This document shows positions 18,074 to 27,841 of a stretch of DNA of 64,000 nt, one piece after another. The notes under the pieces are model-generated. The model did no database searches. It had not been told where the DNA came from and saw only the letters and a list, made by a program, of their open reading frames with translations. The stretch is from Gammaproteobacteria bacterium (GTDB lineage: Bacteria; Pseudomonadota; Gammaproteobacteria; Ga0077536), in NCBI GenBank assembly GCA_021773835.1, contig JAJFJQ010000028.1:558001-622000 (forward strand), given 5' to 3'. Each line of letters starts with the position of its first letter. Position 1 is the first letter of the stretch. Position numbers and translations under genes: made by a program.

Positions 18074-19393
18074 ATGGAAAAACGAGAATTTGCCCGTCGC
18101 CGGAAACGCCTGATGAATATGATCGACGTCGGAGGTATTGCGATCCAGCCGACCGCGCCTGAACGCGTGCGCAATCGGGATGTCTTCTACCCGCACCGGC
18201 CAGATAGCGATTTCTTCTATCTCACTGGATTTCCGGAGCCCGAAGCAATCGCCGTGATCGTACCGGATCGGCCACAGGGCGAGTTTCTGTTGTTCTGTCG
18301 AGAACGCGATCCCGAAGCAGAAACCTGGCACGGGCGCCGTGCGGGACTCGACGGCGCATGCGAATTTTATGGTGCAGACGACGCCTTTCCAATTTCCGAT
18401 CTCGATGACATTCTTCCAGGTTTGTTAGAAAACAAAGAACGGATCTACTACACGATGGGGCGCTATCCAGAATTTGATCAGCGCCTTGTGGGTTGGATAA
18501 CGCGCGTTAATGATAAGGGGCGCTCTGGTATTCACGCACCTGATCAATTCGTTTCCCTCGGGCACGTACTACACGAGAGTCGTTTGTTTAAGAGTCATCA
18601 AGAAATCAAAGCAATGCGGCGGGCGGCATCAATTGCAGCCGATGCGCATCGGCGCGCGATGTCAGTGTGTCGTCCGGGAATGTTCGAATACCAAATCGAA
18701 GCGGAGTTACTCCACACTTTTATGCAGCAAGGCGCCCGGTCTCCCGCCTATCCAAGCATTGTGGGCAGCGGCGCAAACAGTTGCATCCTGCACTATGTCG
18801 AAAATCAAGATCAACTGAAGGACGGTGATTTGTTATTGATCGATGCGGGTGCCGAGTATGATTGCTACGCCAGTGACATAACTCGAACGTTCCCGATTAA
18901 TGGCAATTTTTCCAAAGAGCAAGCCGCGGTCTACGAGGTGGTCTTGGAAGCCCAACTTGCCGCTATCGCCGAAGTGCAGCCCGGTAATACCTGGAATATG
19001 CCGCACGAGGCAGCGGTTGAAGTGATAACCCGGGGCTTGGTGGGTCTCGGCATACTAAAGGGACGCGTAGCGAAGCTTATCCGCGAGGAGCTATACCGTC
19101 CGTACTATATGCATAAGACGGGTCATTGGCTTGGCATGGACGTACACGACGTCGGTGATTACAAGATCATCGACGAGTGGCGGACCTTTGAAGCGGGTAT
19201 GGTTACCACGGTGGAGCCGGGTTTGTACCTGTCGCCGACCATTCGAGGCTTAGCGAAACGTTGGTGGAATATCGGGATCCGAATTGAAGACGACGTATTA
19301 GTAACCAAGACCGGCCACGAGGTACTGAGCGCAAATGCGCCGAAACTAATCGACGACATTGAATCGCTAATGCACCAGGACCGTGCAGCCTGA
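18074..19393 (+). CDS. pepP: Xaa-Pro aminopeptidase
   Basis: A 439-residue M24B metallopeptidase removing N-terminal residues that precede proline. The dimetal ligands are visible in order: LLIDAGAEYDCYASDITRTF (two aspartates), HKTGHWLGMDVHDVGDY (histidine), TTVEPGLY (glutamate) and IRIEDDVLV (glutamate). The N-terminal creatinase-like domain contains RPDSDFFYLTGFPEPEA. The gene overlaps ubiH by eleven bases, as in the conserved pepP-ubiH-ubiI operon. Confidence 0.97.
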   Translation: MEKREFARRRKRLMNMIDVGGIAIQPTAPERVRNRDVFYPHRPDSDFFYLTGFPEPEAIAVIVPDRPQGEFLLFCRERDPEAETWHGRRAGLDGACEFYGADDAFPISDLDDILPGLLENKERIYYTMGRYPEFDQRLVGWITRVNDKGRSGIHAPDQFVSLGHVLHESRLFKSHQEIKAMRRAASIAADAHRRAMSVCRPGMFEYQIEAELLHTFMQQGARSPAYPSIVGSGANSCILHYVENQDQLKDGDLLLIDAGAEYDCYASDITRTFPINGNFSKEQAAVYEVVLEAQLAAIAEVQPGNTWNMPHEAAVEVITRGLVGLGILKGRVAKLIREELYRPYYMHKTGHWLGMDVHDVGDYKIIDEWRTFEAGMVTTVEPGLYLSPTIRGLAKRWWNIGIRIEDDVLVTKTGHEVLSANAPKLIDDIESLMHQDRAA

Positions 19394-20594
19394 CTATGAT
19401 TGCGTCGTTGTCGGCGCAGGATTAGTTGGCGCAGCACAGGCGCTGGCCTTATGCCAGCGCGATCTAAGTGTTCTTGTCATCGAGGCGCGAGAACCGCGGA
19501 GTGGGCAAGTCGGCGGCGACGTACGCGGCTTGGCCTTATCGTTCTCATCACGGCAATTAATCGAAGCGCTTGGCCTATGGTCTGTACTCAGCGCTCAGAT
19601 CGCTCCCATCCGCTACATCCACGTAAGTGACCAAGGGCGCTTCGGCTTTACCCATCTCAGTGCTGATGATGTTGGTGCCGATGCGCTCGGTTACGTCTGC
19701 CCGGCGGACTATCTTGCCGATGCGACCGAGGCTGCTCTGAAAGAACAATGCGAAGTACAGTGGCAATCGACGCTTACGCGTATCGATACGGGTTCTGAGT
19801 ATGCACAGATCCGGATCGAAGGCGGCGCGGGAACCGTAAACATTACGACCCGCCTGGTAATCGGTGCTGATGGCATGCACTCACGCGTGCGCGAAACAAT
19901 GGGTGCAGCGGTCCAGCAACGGGATTATCGACAAAGTGCCATCGTCGCAAACCTCGCCCTGCAGTACCCAGTGCCGGAGACGGCGTTCGAGCGCTTCACT
20001 CCAAGCGGCCCGCTGGCACTGTTACCTTTGTCCAGCGGGCGTCACGTTGCCGTCAGGTGTTGCACCGATACGGAGCTCGAGCGTTTAGTTGGGCTTAGTG
20101 ACAAAGAATATCTTGACGAACTTGCAGCAGGTTTCGGGTACCGATTCGGTGCATTCAGCGATGTGGGGCCGCGTCGCACTCACAAGCTCGTATTGCAGTG
20201 GGCCGATCACATCGTCGATCATCGGATCGCATTAGTCGGTGCAGCGGCCAACACGATCCATCCTAATGGCGCACAGGGACTTAATCTTGGCCTTCGCGAC
20301 GCTGCCGCGCTTGCGGCCAGTGTTGGTCGGGTTCGATCCAAAGGCGGCGATATCGGCGACCTCGAATGCTTATCCGAATTTGCCACTGGGCGTCGCGCCG
20401 ACCAGCGAGATGTGATTCGATTTACAGACACCATGGCACAGGTATTCGCGAGCAAAATACCGCTAATAGGTCCACTGCGTGATGCGGTGATGTTGGCAGC
20501 CGATATATCGCCCACGTCAAAGCGCAGCCTTATTCGTAGGGCAACCGGAATGCACGCCGGCACCCCAACCGCGGGTTTGCAAATAATCGGATGA
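19383..20594 (+). CDS. ubiH: 2-octaprenyl-6-methoxyphenol hydroxylase
   Basis: A 403-residue FAD monooxygenase of ubiquinone synthesis, hydroxylating C4 of the ring. The FAD dinucleotide motif VVVGAGLVGAAQALAL is at the N-terminus, VIGADGMHSRVRE in the middle, and the second FAD motif reads VGAAANTIHPNGAQGLNLG. The GAA start of that motif in place of GDA resembles the GNAAQTLHP variant of E. coli UbiH and separates it from the next gene. The start is GTG, overlapping pepP, and the stop overlaps the next gene as ATGA. Confidence 0.9.
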   Translation: MQPDYDCVVVGAGLVGAAQALALCQRDLSVLVIEAREPRSGQVGGDVRGLALSFSSRQLIEALGLWSVLSAQIAPIRYIHVSDQGRFGFTHLSADDVGADALGYVCPADYLADATEAALKEQCEVQWQSTLTRIDTGSEYAQIRIEGGAGTVNITTRLVIGADGMHSRVRETMGAAVQQRDYRQSAIVANLALQYPVPETAFERFTPSGPLALLPLSSGRHVAVRCCTDTELERLVGLSDKEYLDELAAGFGYRFGAFSDVGPRRTHKLVLQWADHIVDHRIALVGAAANTIHPNGAQGLNLGLRDAAALAASVGRVRSKGGDIGDLECLSEFATGRRADQRDVIRFTDTMAQVFASKIPLIGPLRDAVMLAADISPTSKRSLIRRATGMHAGTPTAGLQIIG

Positions 20595-21814
20595 CGGGTC
20601 GACAACACTATGACATCGCCGTGGTTGGTGCCGGCATAGTCGGGCTCAGCGTATCGGCACTGCTCAACGATCTGGGATACCGTACCGCCTTGATCGATCC
20701 GTTAACGCGACCGCCGCCACTGCCGGACCACTTCGACCTTCGAACCTACGCCATTACCCCGGCATCAATGCGTCTATTTGAAAAACTCGGCGTCAATGCC
20801 GCGATGGAGCATAGTCGAATTGCAGAATTTTGCGGTATGCAAGTTTGGGACGCTGATAGCGACGGTGCAGTTCAGTTTAGTGCGGTTGAGCTCGGCCGCG
20901 AGCGTTTGGGCTGGATTGTCGAGCACAGCAATCTAATGATTGCACTACATCATTCTCTGGTGCATCGCCCGAACGTCACGCGTATTGCAGGCTCGGTTAA
21001 TGCGATTGACCAGACAGAAAACGACGTTGGTCTTGTGCTTAATAATGATCAGCAATTTCGTGCCGCCCTAGTGGTGGCCTGCGATGGTGCGAATTCACCA
21101 CTGAGGCGCTTGCTTAAATTGGACGCAGTAGCCCGCGACTATGTGCAAAATGCGGTTGTATGCAATGTCCAAGTCGAGTTGGAACATGCCAAAATCGCGC
21201 GCCAACGATTTCTCGCAAACGGTCCGGTCGCCTTTTTACCGCTACCACAGGCACACGAGTGTGCGGTTGTTTGGTCGACGACGCGTGAACAAGCAGTACA
21301 AGCGCTCAATGCATCAGATGAGGATTTTCTCCAGGCCCTCGGCCTTGCATTTGACCATCGGCTCGGCGCGATACGAGGCACTAGCGACCGCATTATCGTG
21401 CCACTGCAGACGCTGCATACGAATCACTATACCGTCGGCCGGGTTGCGTTGCTCGGCGATGCCGCCCACGTGGTGCACCCGCTAGCCGGTCAGGGTCTTA
21501 ATTTGGGATTGATGGATGCGGCGGCGCTTGCGGAAGTATTAGGTCCGCGAGAGGAACTAAATTTGAGGTTTCCACGGCGTAGTTTTCGCCAATATGAGCG
21601 GATGCGACGCGGTGAGAATACGGCAATGCTGAAAATCACCGATCAACTCAATCGACTATTTCGTGACGAGCACGACTTGACGCGGCGCTTGCGCGGCACC
21701 GGTATGCAGTTTGTCGATCGGGTGCGGCCGCTAAAAAAATGGTTGATGCTGCGCGCGATGGGCGATGTGGGTGACGTACCAGCTATCGCCGCCTTACCAT
21801 CGCAGTTTGCCTGA
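20591..21814 (+). CDS. ubiI: UbiH/UbiF/VisC/COQ6 family hydroxylase (UbiI-like)
   Basis: A 407-residue flavin monooxygenase, paralogous to the preceding gene. It has VVGAGIVGLSVSALL, VVACDGANSPLRRLL and the canonical LGDAAHVVHPLAGQGLNLG. By position (second in pepP-ubiH-visC) it corresponds to UbiI/VisC, which hydroxylates C5 in ubiquinone synthesis. Sequence alone does not fully separate UbiI from UbiF-type enzymes. Membrane-peripheral, within the Ubi complex. Confidence 0.87.
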   Translation: MTGRQHYDIAVVGAGIVGLSVSALLNDLGYRTALIDPLTRPPPLPDHFDLRTYAITPASMRLFEKLGVNAAMEHSRIAEFCGMQVWDADSDGAVQFSAVELGRERLGWIVEHSNLMIALHHSLVHRPNVTRIAGSVNAIDQTENDVGLVLNNDQQFRAALVVACDGANSPLRRLLKLDAVARDYVQNAVVCNVQVELEHAKIARQRFLANGPVAFLPLPQAHECAVVWSTTREQAVQALNASDEDFLQALGLAFDHRLGAIRGTSDRIIVPLQTLHTNHYTVGRVALLGDAAHVVHPLAGQGLNLGLMDAAALAEVLGPREELNLRFPRRSFRQYERMRRGENTAMLKITDQLNRLFRDEHDLTRRLRGTGMQFVDRVRPLKKWLMLRAMGDVGDVPAIAALPSQFA

Positions 21815-21885
21815 TCCGGTGGTACCGGGGGGCCGAGTCATGTGCGAAAATCGTGCGTTCTAACTAATCGAACTGGGATCTCAAA

Positions 21886-22779
21886 GTGACCGAAACTGCA
21901 TTATATGAATCAACAATAAGCAGCCTGCCATTGGTCCAGCGCGGTAAAGTCCGCGATATCTACGCGGTAGGCGACGACCATCTGTTAATCGTGACGACGG
22001 ACCGAATTTCCGCGTTTGACGTCATCCTACCGGATCCGATCCCAGGCAAAGGGGCCGTGCTCACGGCTACCTCAAACTTTTGGTTCGAACGTATGGCCGA
22101 TGTCATCGATAACCACCTAAGTGCTTTGCGCCTCGAGGATGTTCTTACGAATGCGTCCGAACGGGCACAAGTCGAGGGACGTGCGATAGTCGTCAAAAAG
22201 CTTCAACCGCTACAAATCGAAGCCATCGTCAGGGGGTATCTTATTGGGTCTGGTTGGAAAGATTATCAGCGTAGCGGTGCCGTTTGTGGGATCACCTTAG
22301 CGGCTGGTTTGCGGCAAGCAGAGCAACTTCCAGACGCAATTTATACGCCATCGACTAAGGCGGCCGTTGGTGACCACGATGAAAACGTCGATTTCGCCTA
22401 CACCGTGTCGTTGATCGGTGAGGAGATCGCCAACAAGGTCCGTGACACGAGTTTGGAAATCTATACGCGAGCAGCAAAATATGCGCGTGAAAAAGGGATC
22501 ATTATTGCCGATACTAAATTCGAATTTGGCCTCGATGCAGACGGCGAAATGCTTTTGATCGATGAGGCCCTGACTCCGGACTCATCGCGTTTTTGGCCGG
22601 AATCGGAATACCAGCTTGGGATCAGTCCGCCTAGCTTCGATAAGCAATTTGTGCGTGATTACCTTGAGACGCTCGACTGGGATAAGCGTGCCCCTGGGCC
22701 GAACTTACCGCAAGATATCATTGAAAAAACTGCGGCAAAATACCGTGAGGCCTTCGATCGGATCAGCGGACCGGCTTGA
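21886..22779 (+). CDS. purC: SAICAR synthase (long form)
   Basis: A 297-residue phosphoribosylaminoimidazole-succinocarboxamide synthase, joining CAIR and aspartate in purine synthesis. The start [19 protein letters not shown], the segment [18 protein letters not shown] and [13 protein letters not shown] are diagnostic. It is about 60 residues longer than the E. coli enzyme and matches the long, yeast Ade1-like class also found in proteobacteria. The start is GTG. It follows ubiI after 71 bases. Confidence 0.96.
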   Translation: MTETALYESTISSLPLVQRGKVRDIYAVGDDHLLIVTTDRISAFDVILPDPIPGKGAVLTATSNFWFERMADVIDNHLSALRLEDVLTNASERAQVEGRAIVVKKLQPLQIEAIVRGYLIGSGWKDYQRSGAVCGITLAAGLRQAEQLPDAIYTPSTKAAVGDHDENVDFAYTVSLIGEEIANKVRDTSLEIYTRAAKYAREKGIIIADTKFEFGLDADGEMLLIDEALTPDSSRFWPESEYQLGISPPSFDKQFVRDYLETLDWDKRAPGPNLPQDIIEKTAAKYREAFDRISGPA

Positions 22780-22848
22780 GCACCTAGCGATTAAGTCGAC
22801 GGTAATGGTCGTGAGGCCTTTGACCTGTCCGAGGCCTTGCGATCTCAA

Positions 22849-23208
22849 ATGAACAAACCGACCGCAGCGACCTTATTATCTATTTTGGTGTACCCGGGTG
22901 CCGGGCATTTCCTGCTAAAAAAATATGTTACCGGCACCGTTTTGGCGGGCGCCGCATCCGTTGCGTTATACATCGTGGTAGTAAAGACCTTACGGACGGC
23001 AGTTATTGTCGCCGACAAAATTCAGCGCGGCGAAGTACCGTTGGACGTCTTCTCAATCACGGAATCGATAACGCAGCACACCAGGGGCGCCGACGGTCAA
23101 ATGCTCAATTTGGCGGCAGCGGTACTACTTATAGCCTGGCTGATTGGCATCGTCGATGTTTACCGGCTTGGCCGTAGTTATAACAACGATGAAGCGCGAA
23201 ATGATTAG
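22849..23208 (+). CDS. Small hydrophobic membrane protein, unknown function
   Basis: About 119 residues with hydrophobic stretches near residues 9-25, 30-45 and 92-108, so two or three membrane passes. The conserved-looking YPGAGHFLLKKY between the first two resembles a motif seen in short membrane proteins of the TM2-like type, but I do not recognise a named family. The ATG at 22849 is preferred to one four codons earlier. It is convergent with the monooxygenase gene, with ten bases between. Confidence 0.6.
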   Translation: MNKPTAATLLSILVYPGAGHFLLKKYVTGTVLAGAASVALYIVVVKTLRTAVIVADKIQRGEVPLDVFSITESITQHTRGADGQMLNLAAAVLLIAWLIGIVDVYRLGRSYNNDEARND

Positions 23209-23218
23209 CAACTTGGTA

Positions 23219-24304
23219 CTACGCCCTCACACCCATCTGCTTAAGTAAGGGCAGGATCTCCTGTTCGAAACGAATCGTATCTTGGTAATAGTCCAGCATC
23301 ACCATCAAAAATCCATCCATGCCGCCGTCGTAGAGTTCTCTTAGTGACTCGGCCACCTGCGTCTTACTACCCACCAGCGGCAACGCGCCGCCGCCAAATG
23401 CGTACATTTCGGCGGTGAATTTATCGAAAGATCCACTTTGAATCTTGAGGCCGCTAGCCCAATTATCGACTGCTACCCGGTCCATGTTTTCCACTATCCG
23501 CTGCCGCTCTTCCTGCGCCTCACTTTCTGAATCACGCCACAAGACAAATGGGTAGCAAGCGCATTGCACATTGCGGTCGAGCTTACGCGCACGTTCCTTA
23601 ATGTCTGCGACCACCGCCGGGGCTTCCGCAACCGACGGAGGGCTTATAAATGCCCAGTCGCACTGCTTCGAGACTAACGCTTTGGCATCTTCGGACACGC
23701 CGGCATTGGCGATTATTGGATGTGGTTTGTGCATCGGTTGAGGAAGTACGTTACCGCCCGTGATCGTGTACCAAGGACATTCATAGTTGAATGAACCGGG
23801 CTCCTGCGTCCACAGGCCTTTAAGAATTTCGATGTAGGCTTCTGTACGGCGATAGCGTTCCTCATGCGCAATAACCTCAATACCCATCATGCCGAATTCA
23901 TGCTCGCTCCAACCGCTGACAATGTTTAATCCCCAACGACCGTTGCCGATGTGGTCGAGCGTCGCACCCATCTTCGCGGTCGCGACTGGGTGGAACACAG
24001 GCACGTGCACAGTGGAAAAAATGTTGATCGTCGTCGTATTGGCTAGCAGTGCGGAAGCCCATGTAAACGTTTCCAGAGAAGTTCCTAGATAATCCGTCTC
24101 GCCGCCGTAGCCCTGCCACTTAGCAACCGGGAACAGAAAATCAAAGCCAGCTGCCTCCGCTGCACGGGCAATTCGCAAGTTAGATTCGAAAGTCCAGTCG
24201 TTGGGGTCTGGTTTGTAGGTGCTAATTGAATACCCGTAGCTACAATTCGGCATAAACAAACCCAACTGCATAGCGTTTCCATTGCGACTTCCCGCGTAAG
24301 ACAT
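23219..24304 (-). CDS. LLM-class flavin-dependent monooxygenase (RutA/SfnG-like)
   Basis: A 361-residue luciferase-like TIM-barrel monooxygenase using reduced FMN. The N-terminal MQLGLFMPNCSYGYSIS, the GYGGETDYLGTSLE stretch, and GRWGLNIVSGWSEHEFGMMG followed by ERYRRTEAYIEILKGLW match the branch containing RutA (pyrimidine oxygenase) and SfnG/SsuD-type enzymes. I use the ATG at 24304, which has GAGGAA seven bases upstream; a longer frame to 24367 lacks this. No reductase, rut or sulfonate genes are nearby, so the substrate is open. Confidence 0.85.
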   Translation of the reverse strand: MSYAGSRNGNAMQLGLFMPNCSYGYSISTYKPDPNDWTFESNLRIARAAEAAGFDFLFPVAKWQGYGGETDYLGTSLETFTWASALLANTTTINIFSTVHVPVFHPVATAKMGATLDHIGNGRWGLNIVSGWSEHEFGMMGIEVIAHEERYRRTEAYIEILKGLWTQEPGSFNYECPWYTITGGNVLPQPMHKPHPIIANAGVSEDAKALVSKQCDWAFISPPSVAEAPAVVADIKERARKLDRNVQCACYPFVLWRDSESEAQEERQRIVENMDRVAVDNWASGLKIQSGSFDKFTAEMYAFGGGALPLVGSKTQVAESLRELYDGGMDGFLMVMLDYYQDTIRFEQEILPLLKQMGVRA

Positions 24305-24493
24305 GACCGTTCCTCTATATCCAGGGGGAGGTAGAGTACACGGCGAACCAATCGACGAGCAACGCATGACCCGCTAGATACGGCCCTGATCGATTATTTG
24401 ACGTGCTTTGCTCGGAAAAAAGAGTGCGCGATCCGGAAAAATCCGCCGTCGGCTGCGAGCGACGTTGAACCTTAGATATAGCCTATTTGAGGA

Positions 24494-25060
24494 CTATCTT
24501 TGCATCGGCGCGCGCTCGGACACATGGCCCTGCGTAAATAACCACTCATCGCCATGCTTGCGCAGCACCGCGCTCACTATCATCTCCATCTGCCACTTGC
24601 GTTGATCCAGATCGGTCGTGTCAAATATTTGCCGTACAATCCGTGCCGCCATTTCCGTCTCGACGGTAACGGACACCGGACACCAACACCACGTGGCCCA
24701 AGCAATCGTCCCTTCGTTGCTAATGCGGATATTGGTTGGCTCCCACCGAACCTCGGCGCCGAGCGTCTGCAATGGTAGGGCGCGCTGACTCAAGCTATCG
24801 AGCCCAACGGGCTTAGTCCCCATTTCAATCCAGGTGCCGTCTGGTTCAAACAATGCTTGGGTATTGTCAAAATCGTAGGCCGACATCGCGCTTGCTAGGT
24901 TGCGAATGGCAGTTTCGACGCCGCTAGTGTCGATGCCCTCCTCGGGTGATGAACAGCCGACGCTGACGGCCGCAATGACGATGAGTACCACATTGACGGT
25001 AGCCAAATTTGGCAGTCCTGGCGCGACCATAGTTCTAATGCGTTTCAGGTCAAAGTGCAT
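24494..25060 (-). CDS. NTF2/SnoaL-like lipoprotein
   Basis: About 188 residues. From the ATG at 25060 the protein has a basic start, a hydrophobic segment and the lipobox VSVGCSS, so it is probably a lipoprotein. The mature part looks like an NTF2-like (SnoaL/DUF4440) cone fold, with a helix ending in MSAYDFDNTQALFEPDGTWIEMG and late strands around WQMEMIVSAVLRKHGDEWLFTQ. Such domains bind small ligands or act as accessory domains; none can be named. It starts nine bases after the esterase-like gene and is probably co-transcribed. The longer frame to 25153 would overlap that gene and lose the signal peptide. Confidence 0.7.
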   Translation of the reverse strand: MHFDLKRIRTMVAPGLPNLATVNVVLIVIAAVSVGCSSPEEGIDTSGVETAIRNLASAMSAYDFDNTQALFEPDGTWIEMGTKPVGLDSLSQRALPLQTLGAEVRWEPTNIRISNEGTIAWATWCWCPVSVTVETEMAARIVRQIFDTTDLDQRKWQMEMIVSAVLRKHGDEWLFTQGHVSERAPMQR

Positions 25061-25068
25061 GGATAGAC

Positions 25069-26295
25069 CTAATCGAGCGCGGGGCAAACGAACGCATCTC
25101 GATAGCGGCTTAAATCCACAGCCCCAGACGCGTCGCCAATGCTGGTAAACCAAGGCGTGACCCTCGTTTCATTAATTGAATAGGTGTAGGCGTGACCCCA
25201 ATCCGGCAATTCGGTATAGGTGAGGCGACTGAATTGAGAATCTTGTAGGCGCGCATAGGTGGCCCTCGCAGTTGCGACGGGAAAAATAAAATCTTGAACG
25301 CCGTGGACCATGAAAATCGGCAAACTTTGCGCTTCCTCGAGTGGGTATCCGGGCGGGAGGACGGCCGCGATTGGTGCGATACCGGCAAACAGATCAGGGC
25401 AATGCAAGCCCAATGCATAGGTGAATGTCCCACCATCCGACAAACCGCTAACAAACATTCGATGCGTGTCGACCGAATAGGTTTGCGCGACTCTGGTGAG
25501 CATGGACAGTACCGAGCGAATATCCACGGCGGGTTGTCGAATCGACCAAGTCACGTCGAGTGATTGCGGCGCTAGAACGATATAGCCGTGGTTTTTCGCT
25601 GCACGCAGCCACGTCAATAGGTACTCCCCCCCACTGCCATGGCTGCCGTGCAGCGCAACGACGAGCGGCCACCGTTGACTAGGATCGTAGTCTTCCGGAA
25701 CGTATAAGGAGTACGGAGCGTGTGCTTCAGTTTGGCGGTGATGCGTAACGCTCGGTTGTGTTGCGGTTTTTGTCTGTTTGGGACCGGTTATCGACGCTTG
25801 TTGGGTGGCGCTTTCCAGTTGCCAGTGGTTTTGTACCGTCGGCAGCTCTGCTCTTAGGGCGTAAAGCAGGTAACTACCATGAGCAAATTCCCGACCACCT
25901 CGGAGAAATGCCTCGATGAATTGCTGTGGCGTACTGGTCATAATGAGCAAATACGCGTTTTCTAGATGCTCTAAAATTTTTCCCCACTGTGCATTGAAAG
26001 CAGCTGATTCGGATGGCACCTGAATATCATTTAGTTCTGCTCGTAGTTCAGGAACAATCGGATCGAGTGCCTTGAACAGCGCCTTACGCTGAGCCACAAG
26101 CTTTTCCATGTGCAGCTCTTCTTGAAAGGTCTCGTAGGTGCGGAGAAATCGGAGCACGCGCTCTTCCTGTCCCGCGATTAGCTCGCGATAGGGATCGGCA
26201 GCTTCAAGCGTGCGGCTCATGGTTAATCCAAGCTGAAACACTATTAACGCAATGGCAAATTTCACCAAATCGATATTTGGTCTCTCACGCAACAT
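25069..26295 (-). CDS. Secreted alpha/beta-hydrolase (polyhydroxybutyrate depolymerase/esterase-like)
   Basis: About 408 residues. The N-terminus has a hydrophobic segment (KFAIALIVFQLGLTM) suggesting export. A helical region follows, then an alpha/beta-hydrolase domain from about residue 200: VVALHGSHGSGGEYL with the oxyanion region, the nucleophile elbow GLSDGGTF, an aspartate in MVHGVQDFIFP and a histidine in DWGHAYTY. This layout fits esterases of the PHB-depolymerase/feruloyl-esterase type. The start at 26295 overlaps the pyk end by eleven bases; an ATG at 26313 is also possible. It lies where fructose-bisphosphate aldolase usually follows pyk. The substrate is unknown. Confidence 0.8.
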   Translation of the reverse strand: MLRERPNIDLVKFAIALIVFQLGLTMSRTLEAADPYRELIAGQEERVLRFLRTYETFQEELHMEKLVAQRKALFKALDPIVPELRAELNDIQVPSESAAFNAQWGKILEHLENAYLLIMTSTPQQFIEAFLRGGREFAHGSYLLYALRAELPTVQNHWQLESATQQASITGPKQTKTATQPSVTHHRQTEAHAPYSLYVPEDYDPSQRWPLVVALHGSHGSGGEYLLTWLRAAKNHGYIVLAPQSLDVTWSIRQPAVDIRSVLSMLTRVAQTYSVDTHRMFVSGLSDGGTFTYALGLHCPDLFAGIAPIAAVLPPGYPLEEAQSLPIFMVHGVQDFIFPVATARATYARLQDSQFSRLTYTELPDWGHAYTYSINETRVTPWFTSIGDASGAVDLSRYRDAFVCPALD

Positions 26296-27727
26296 GTTCG
26301 ACAAAGTCGCCAACGGTCACGATCTTCATCCCATTCGTGCCACCTATATGACCCAGCATGTCGCCTTTCGTAATGATAACTTTATCGCCATGATCAACGA
26401 CACCGCGTTTCCGTAGCTGTTCCAAAACGCCAGCTGTGACCTCGGTATAGTCGACGTCACTGATGTCAAAGGCAATTGGTTGCACGCCGCGATATAGGTT
26501 TACCTTACGCAGTGTCTCGGTGACACCTGATAATGCGAATATTGGGATGTCAGTGCGGATCCGAGACATCCATTTTGTCGTCGCGCCCGTCTCGGTAAGT
26601 GCAGCAATCGCGGTAACCTTGATCCGATTGGCGCAATATATAGTCGACATTGCTATCGCTTGGTCGACCCGACCGAAGGTCGCATCAAGCAACAGTTCGG
26701 CCTGATTATCTGGCCATTCTTTTTCCGATTCGCGGCATATCCGCGCCATTGCCTCAATAGTTTTCTCCGGGTACTTGCCGATACTCGTCTCTGCAGAGAG
26801 CATGACCGCATCAGTCCCATCGAGTACTGCATTGGCGACGTCAAAGACCTCCGCGCGGGTTGGCATTGGGTGCTCGATCATCGACTCCATCATTTGTGTC
26901 GCCGTTATGACGATCCGATGGCAGTGCCGTGCAAGATCGATGAGTTGTTTCTGTACCGGTGGCAGCCGGGAATCGCCAATCTCGACCCCTAGATCGCCGC
27001 GCGCGATCATTATCCCGTCGGCCGCGCGGATGATCTCCTCGGCATGCTCAATCGCTTCGGCCCGTTCGATCTTGGCGATAATGCCGGCGTTGCTGCCGGC
27101 TTTTTCGATTAGCCGCCTAGCGTCATGAATGTCTTTTGCAGTGCGTGGGAACGATACCGCGATGTAGTCCGCTCCGATTCCAACAGCATGTTTCAAATCT
27201 TGCCGATCTTTGTGCGTCAATGCCTTGGCCGATAATCCGCCACCTTCGCGGTTCACACCCTTGTTGTTCGATAGCTCGCCGCCAAGTAGCACTACGGTCT
27301 CAATTGCATTGCCATCGACATGTTCGACTTTGAGAATAATGCGCCCGTCGTCTACCAATAAGGTGTCACCTTCGTGTACGTCACGGGGTAGCGCCTTATA
27401 TGTCACGCCTACGTGGTGCTCGTCGCCGGCATCTGCTTTCAGGTCCGCATCGATAATGAATTCATCACCCTCTTCCAAATGGATCGGGCCGCTGTGAAAT
27501 CGTTCGAGTCGTATCTTCGGTCCTTGAAGGTCGGCAATTAGTGCAATTTCACGATTTTGGCTCTTAGCGGCACGGCGCAAGGAGCGTGCGCGTTTTGCGT
27601 GGTCGTTACGCGTGCCGTGAGAGTAGTTTAGGCGTGCGGCATCGAGGCCCGCGGAAATTAGGTTGGCAAGCACCTTTGGCTTGTCGGTCGAGGGACCGAG
27701 CGTTGCAACTATCTTAGTTCGGCGCAC
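26285..27727 (-). CDS. pyk: Pyruvate kinase
   Basis: A 480-residue glycolytic enzyme converting phosphoenolpyruvate and ADP to pyruvate and ATP. The start TKIVATLGPSTDKP, the active-site segment GIMIARGDLGVEIGDSRLP and VITATQMMESMIEHPMPTRA are diagnostic, as is the C-terminal allosteric domain ending in GTNGMKIVTVGD. It is the fourth gene of the tkt-gap-pgk-pyk unit and is separated from pgk by 114 bases, so it may have a promoter of its own. Confidence 0.97.
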   Translation of the reverse strand: MRRTKIVATLGPSTDKPKVLANLISAGLDAARLNYSHGTRNDHAKRARSLRRAAKSQNREIALIADLQGPKIRLERFHSGPIHLEEGDEFIIDADLKADAGDEHHVGVTYKALPRDVHEGDTLLVDDGRIILKVEHVDGNAIETVVLLGGELSNNKGVNREGGGLSAKALTHKDRQDLKHAVGIGADYIAVSFPRTAKDIHDARRLIEKAGSNAGIIAKIERAEAIEHAEEIIRAADGIMIARGDLGVEIGDSRLPPVQKQLIDLARHCHRIVITATQMMESMIEHPMPTRAEVFDVANAVLDGTDAVMLSAETSIGKYPEKTIEAMARICRESEKEWPDNQAELLLDATFGRVDQAIAMSTIYCANRIKVTAIAALTETGATTKWMSRIRTDIPIFALSGVTETLRKVNLYRGVQPIAFDISDVDYTEVTAGVLEQLRKRGVVDHGDKVIITKGDMLGHIGGTNGMKIVTVGDFVEHVA

Positions 27728-27841
27728 ACGTTGTCTCCTTCATCGTGGCTAACGGTGTACCCGATCTACCATCCATCGGGATCTAAATCGCAACATGTAT
27801 CTGTAACCGGCGGTACTATGGGGCTCTCGTTGGGGTGCCGG

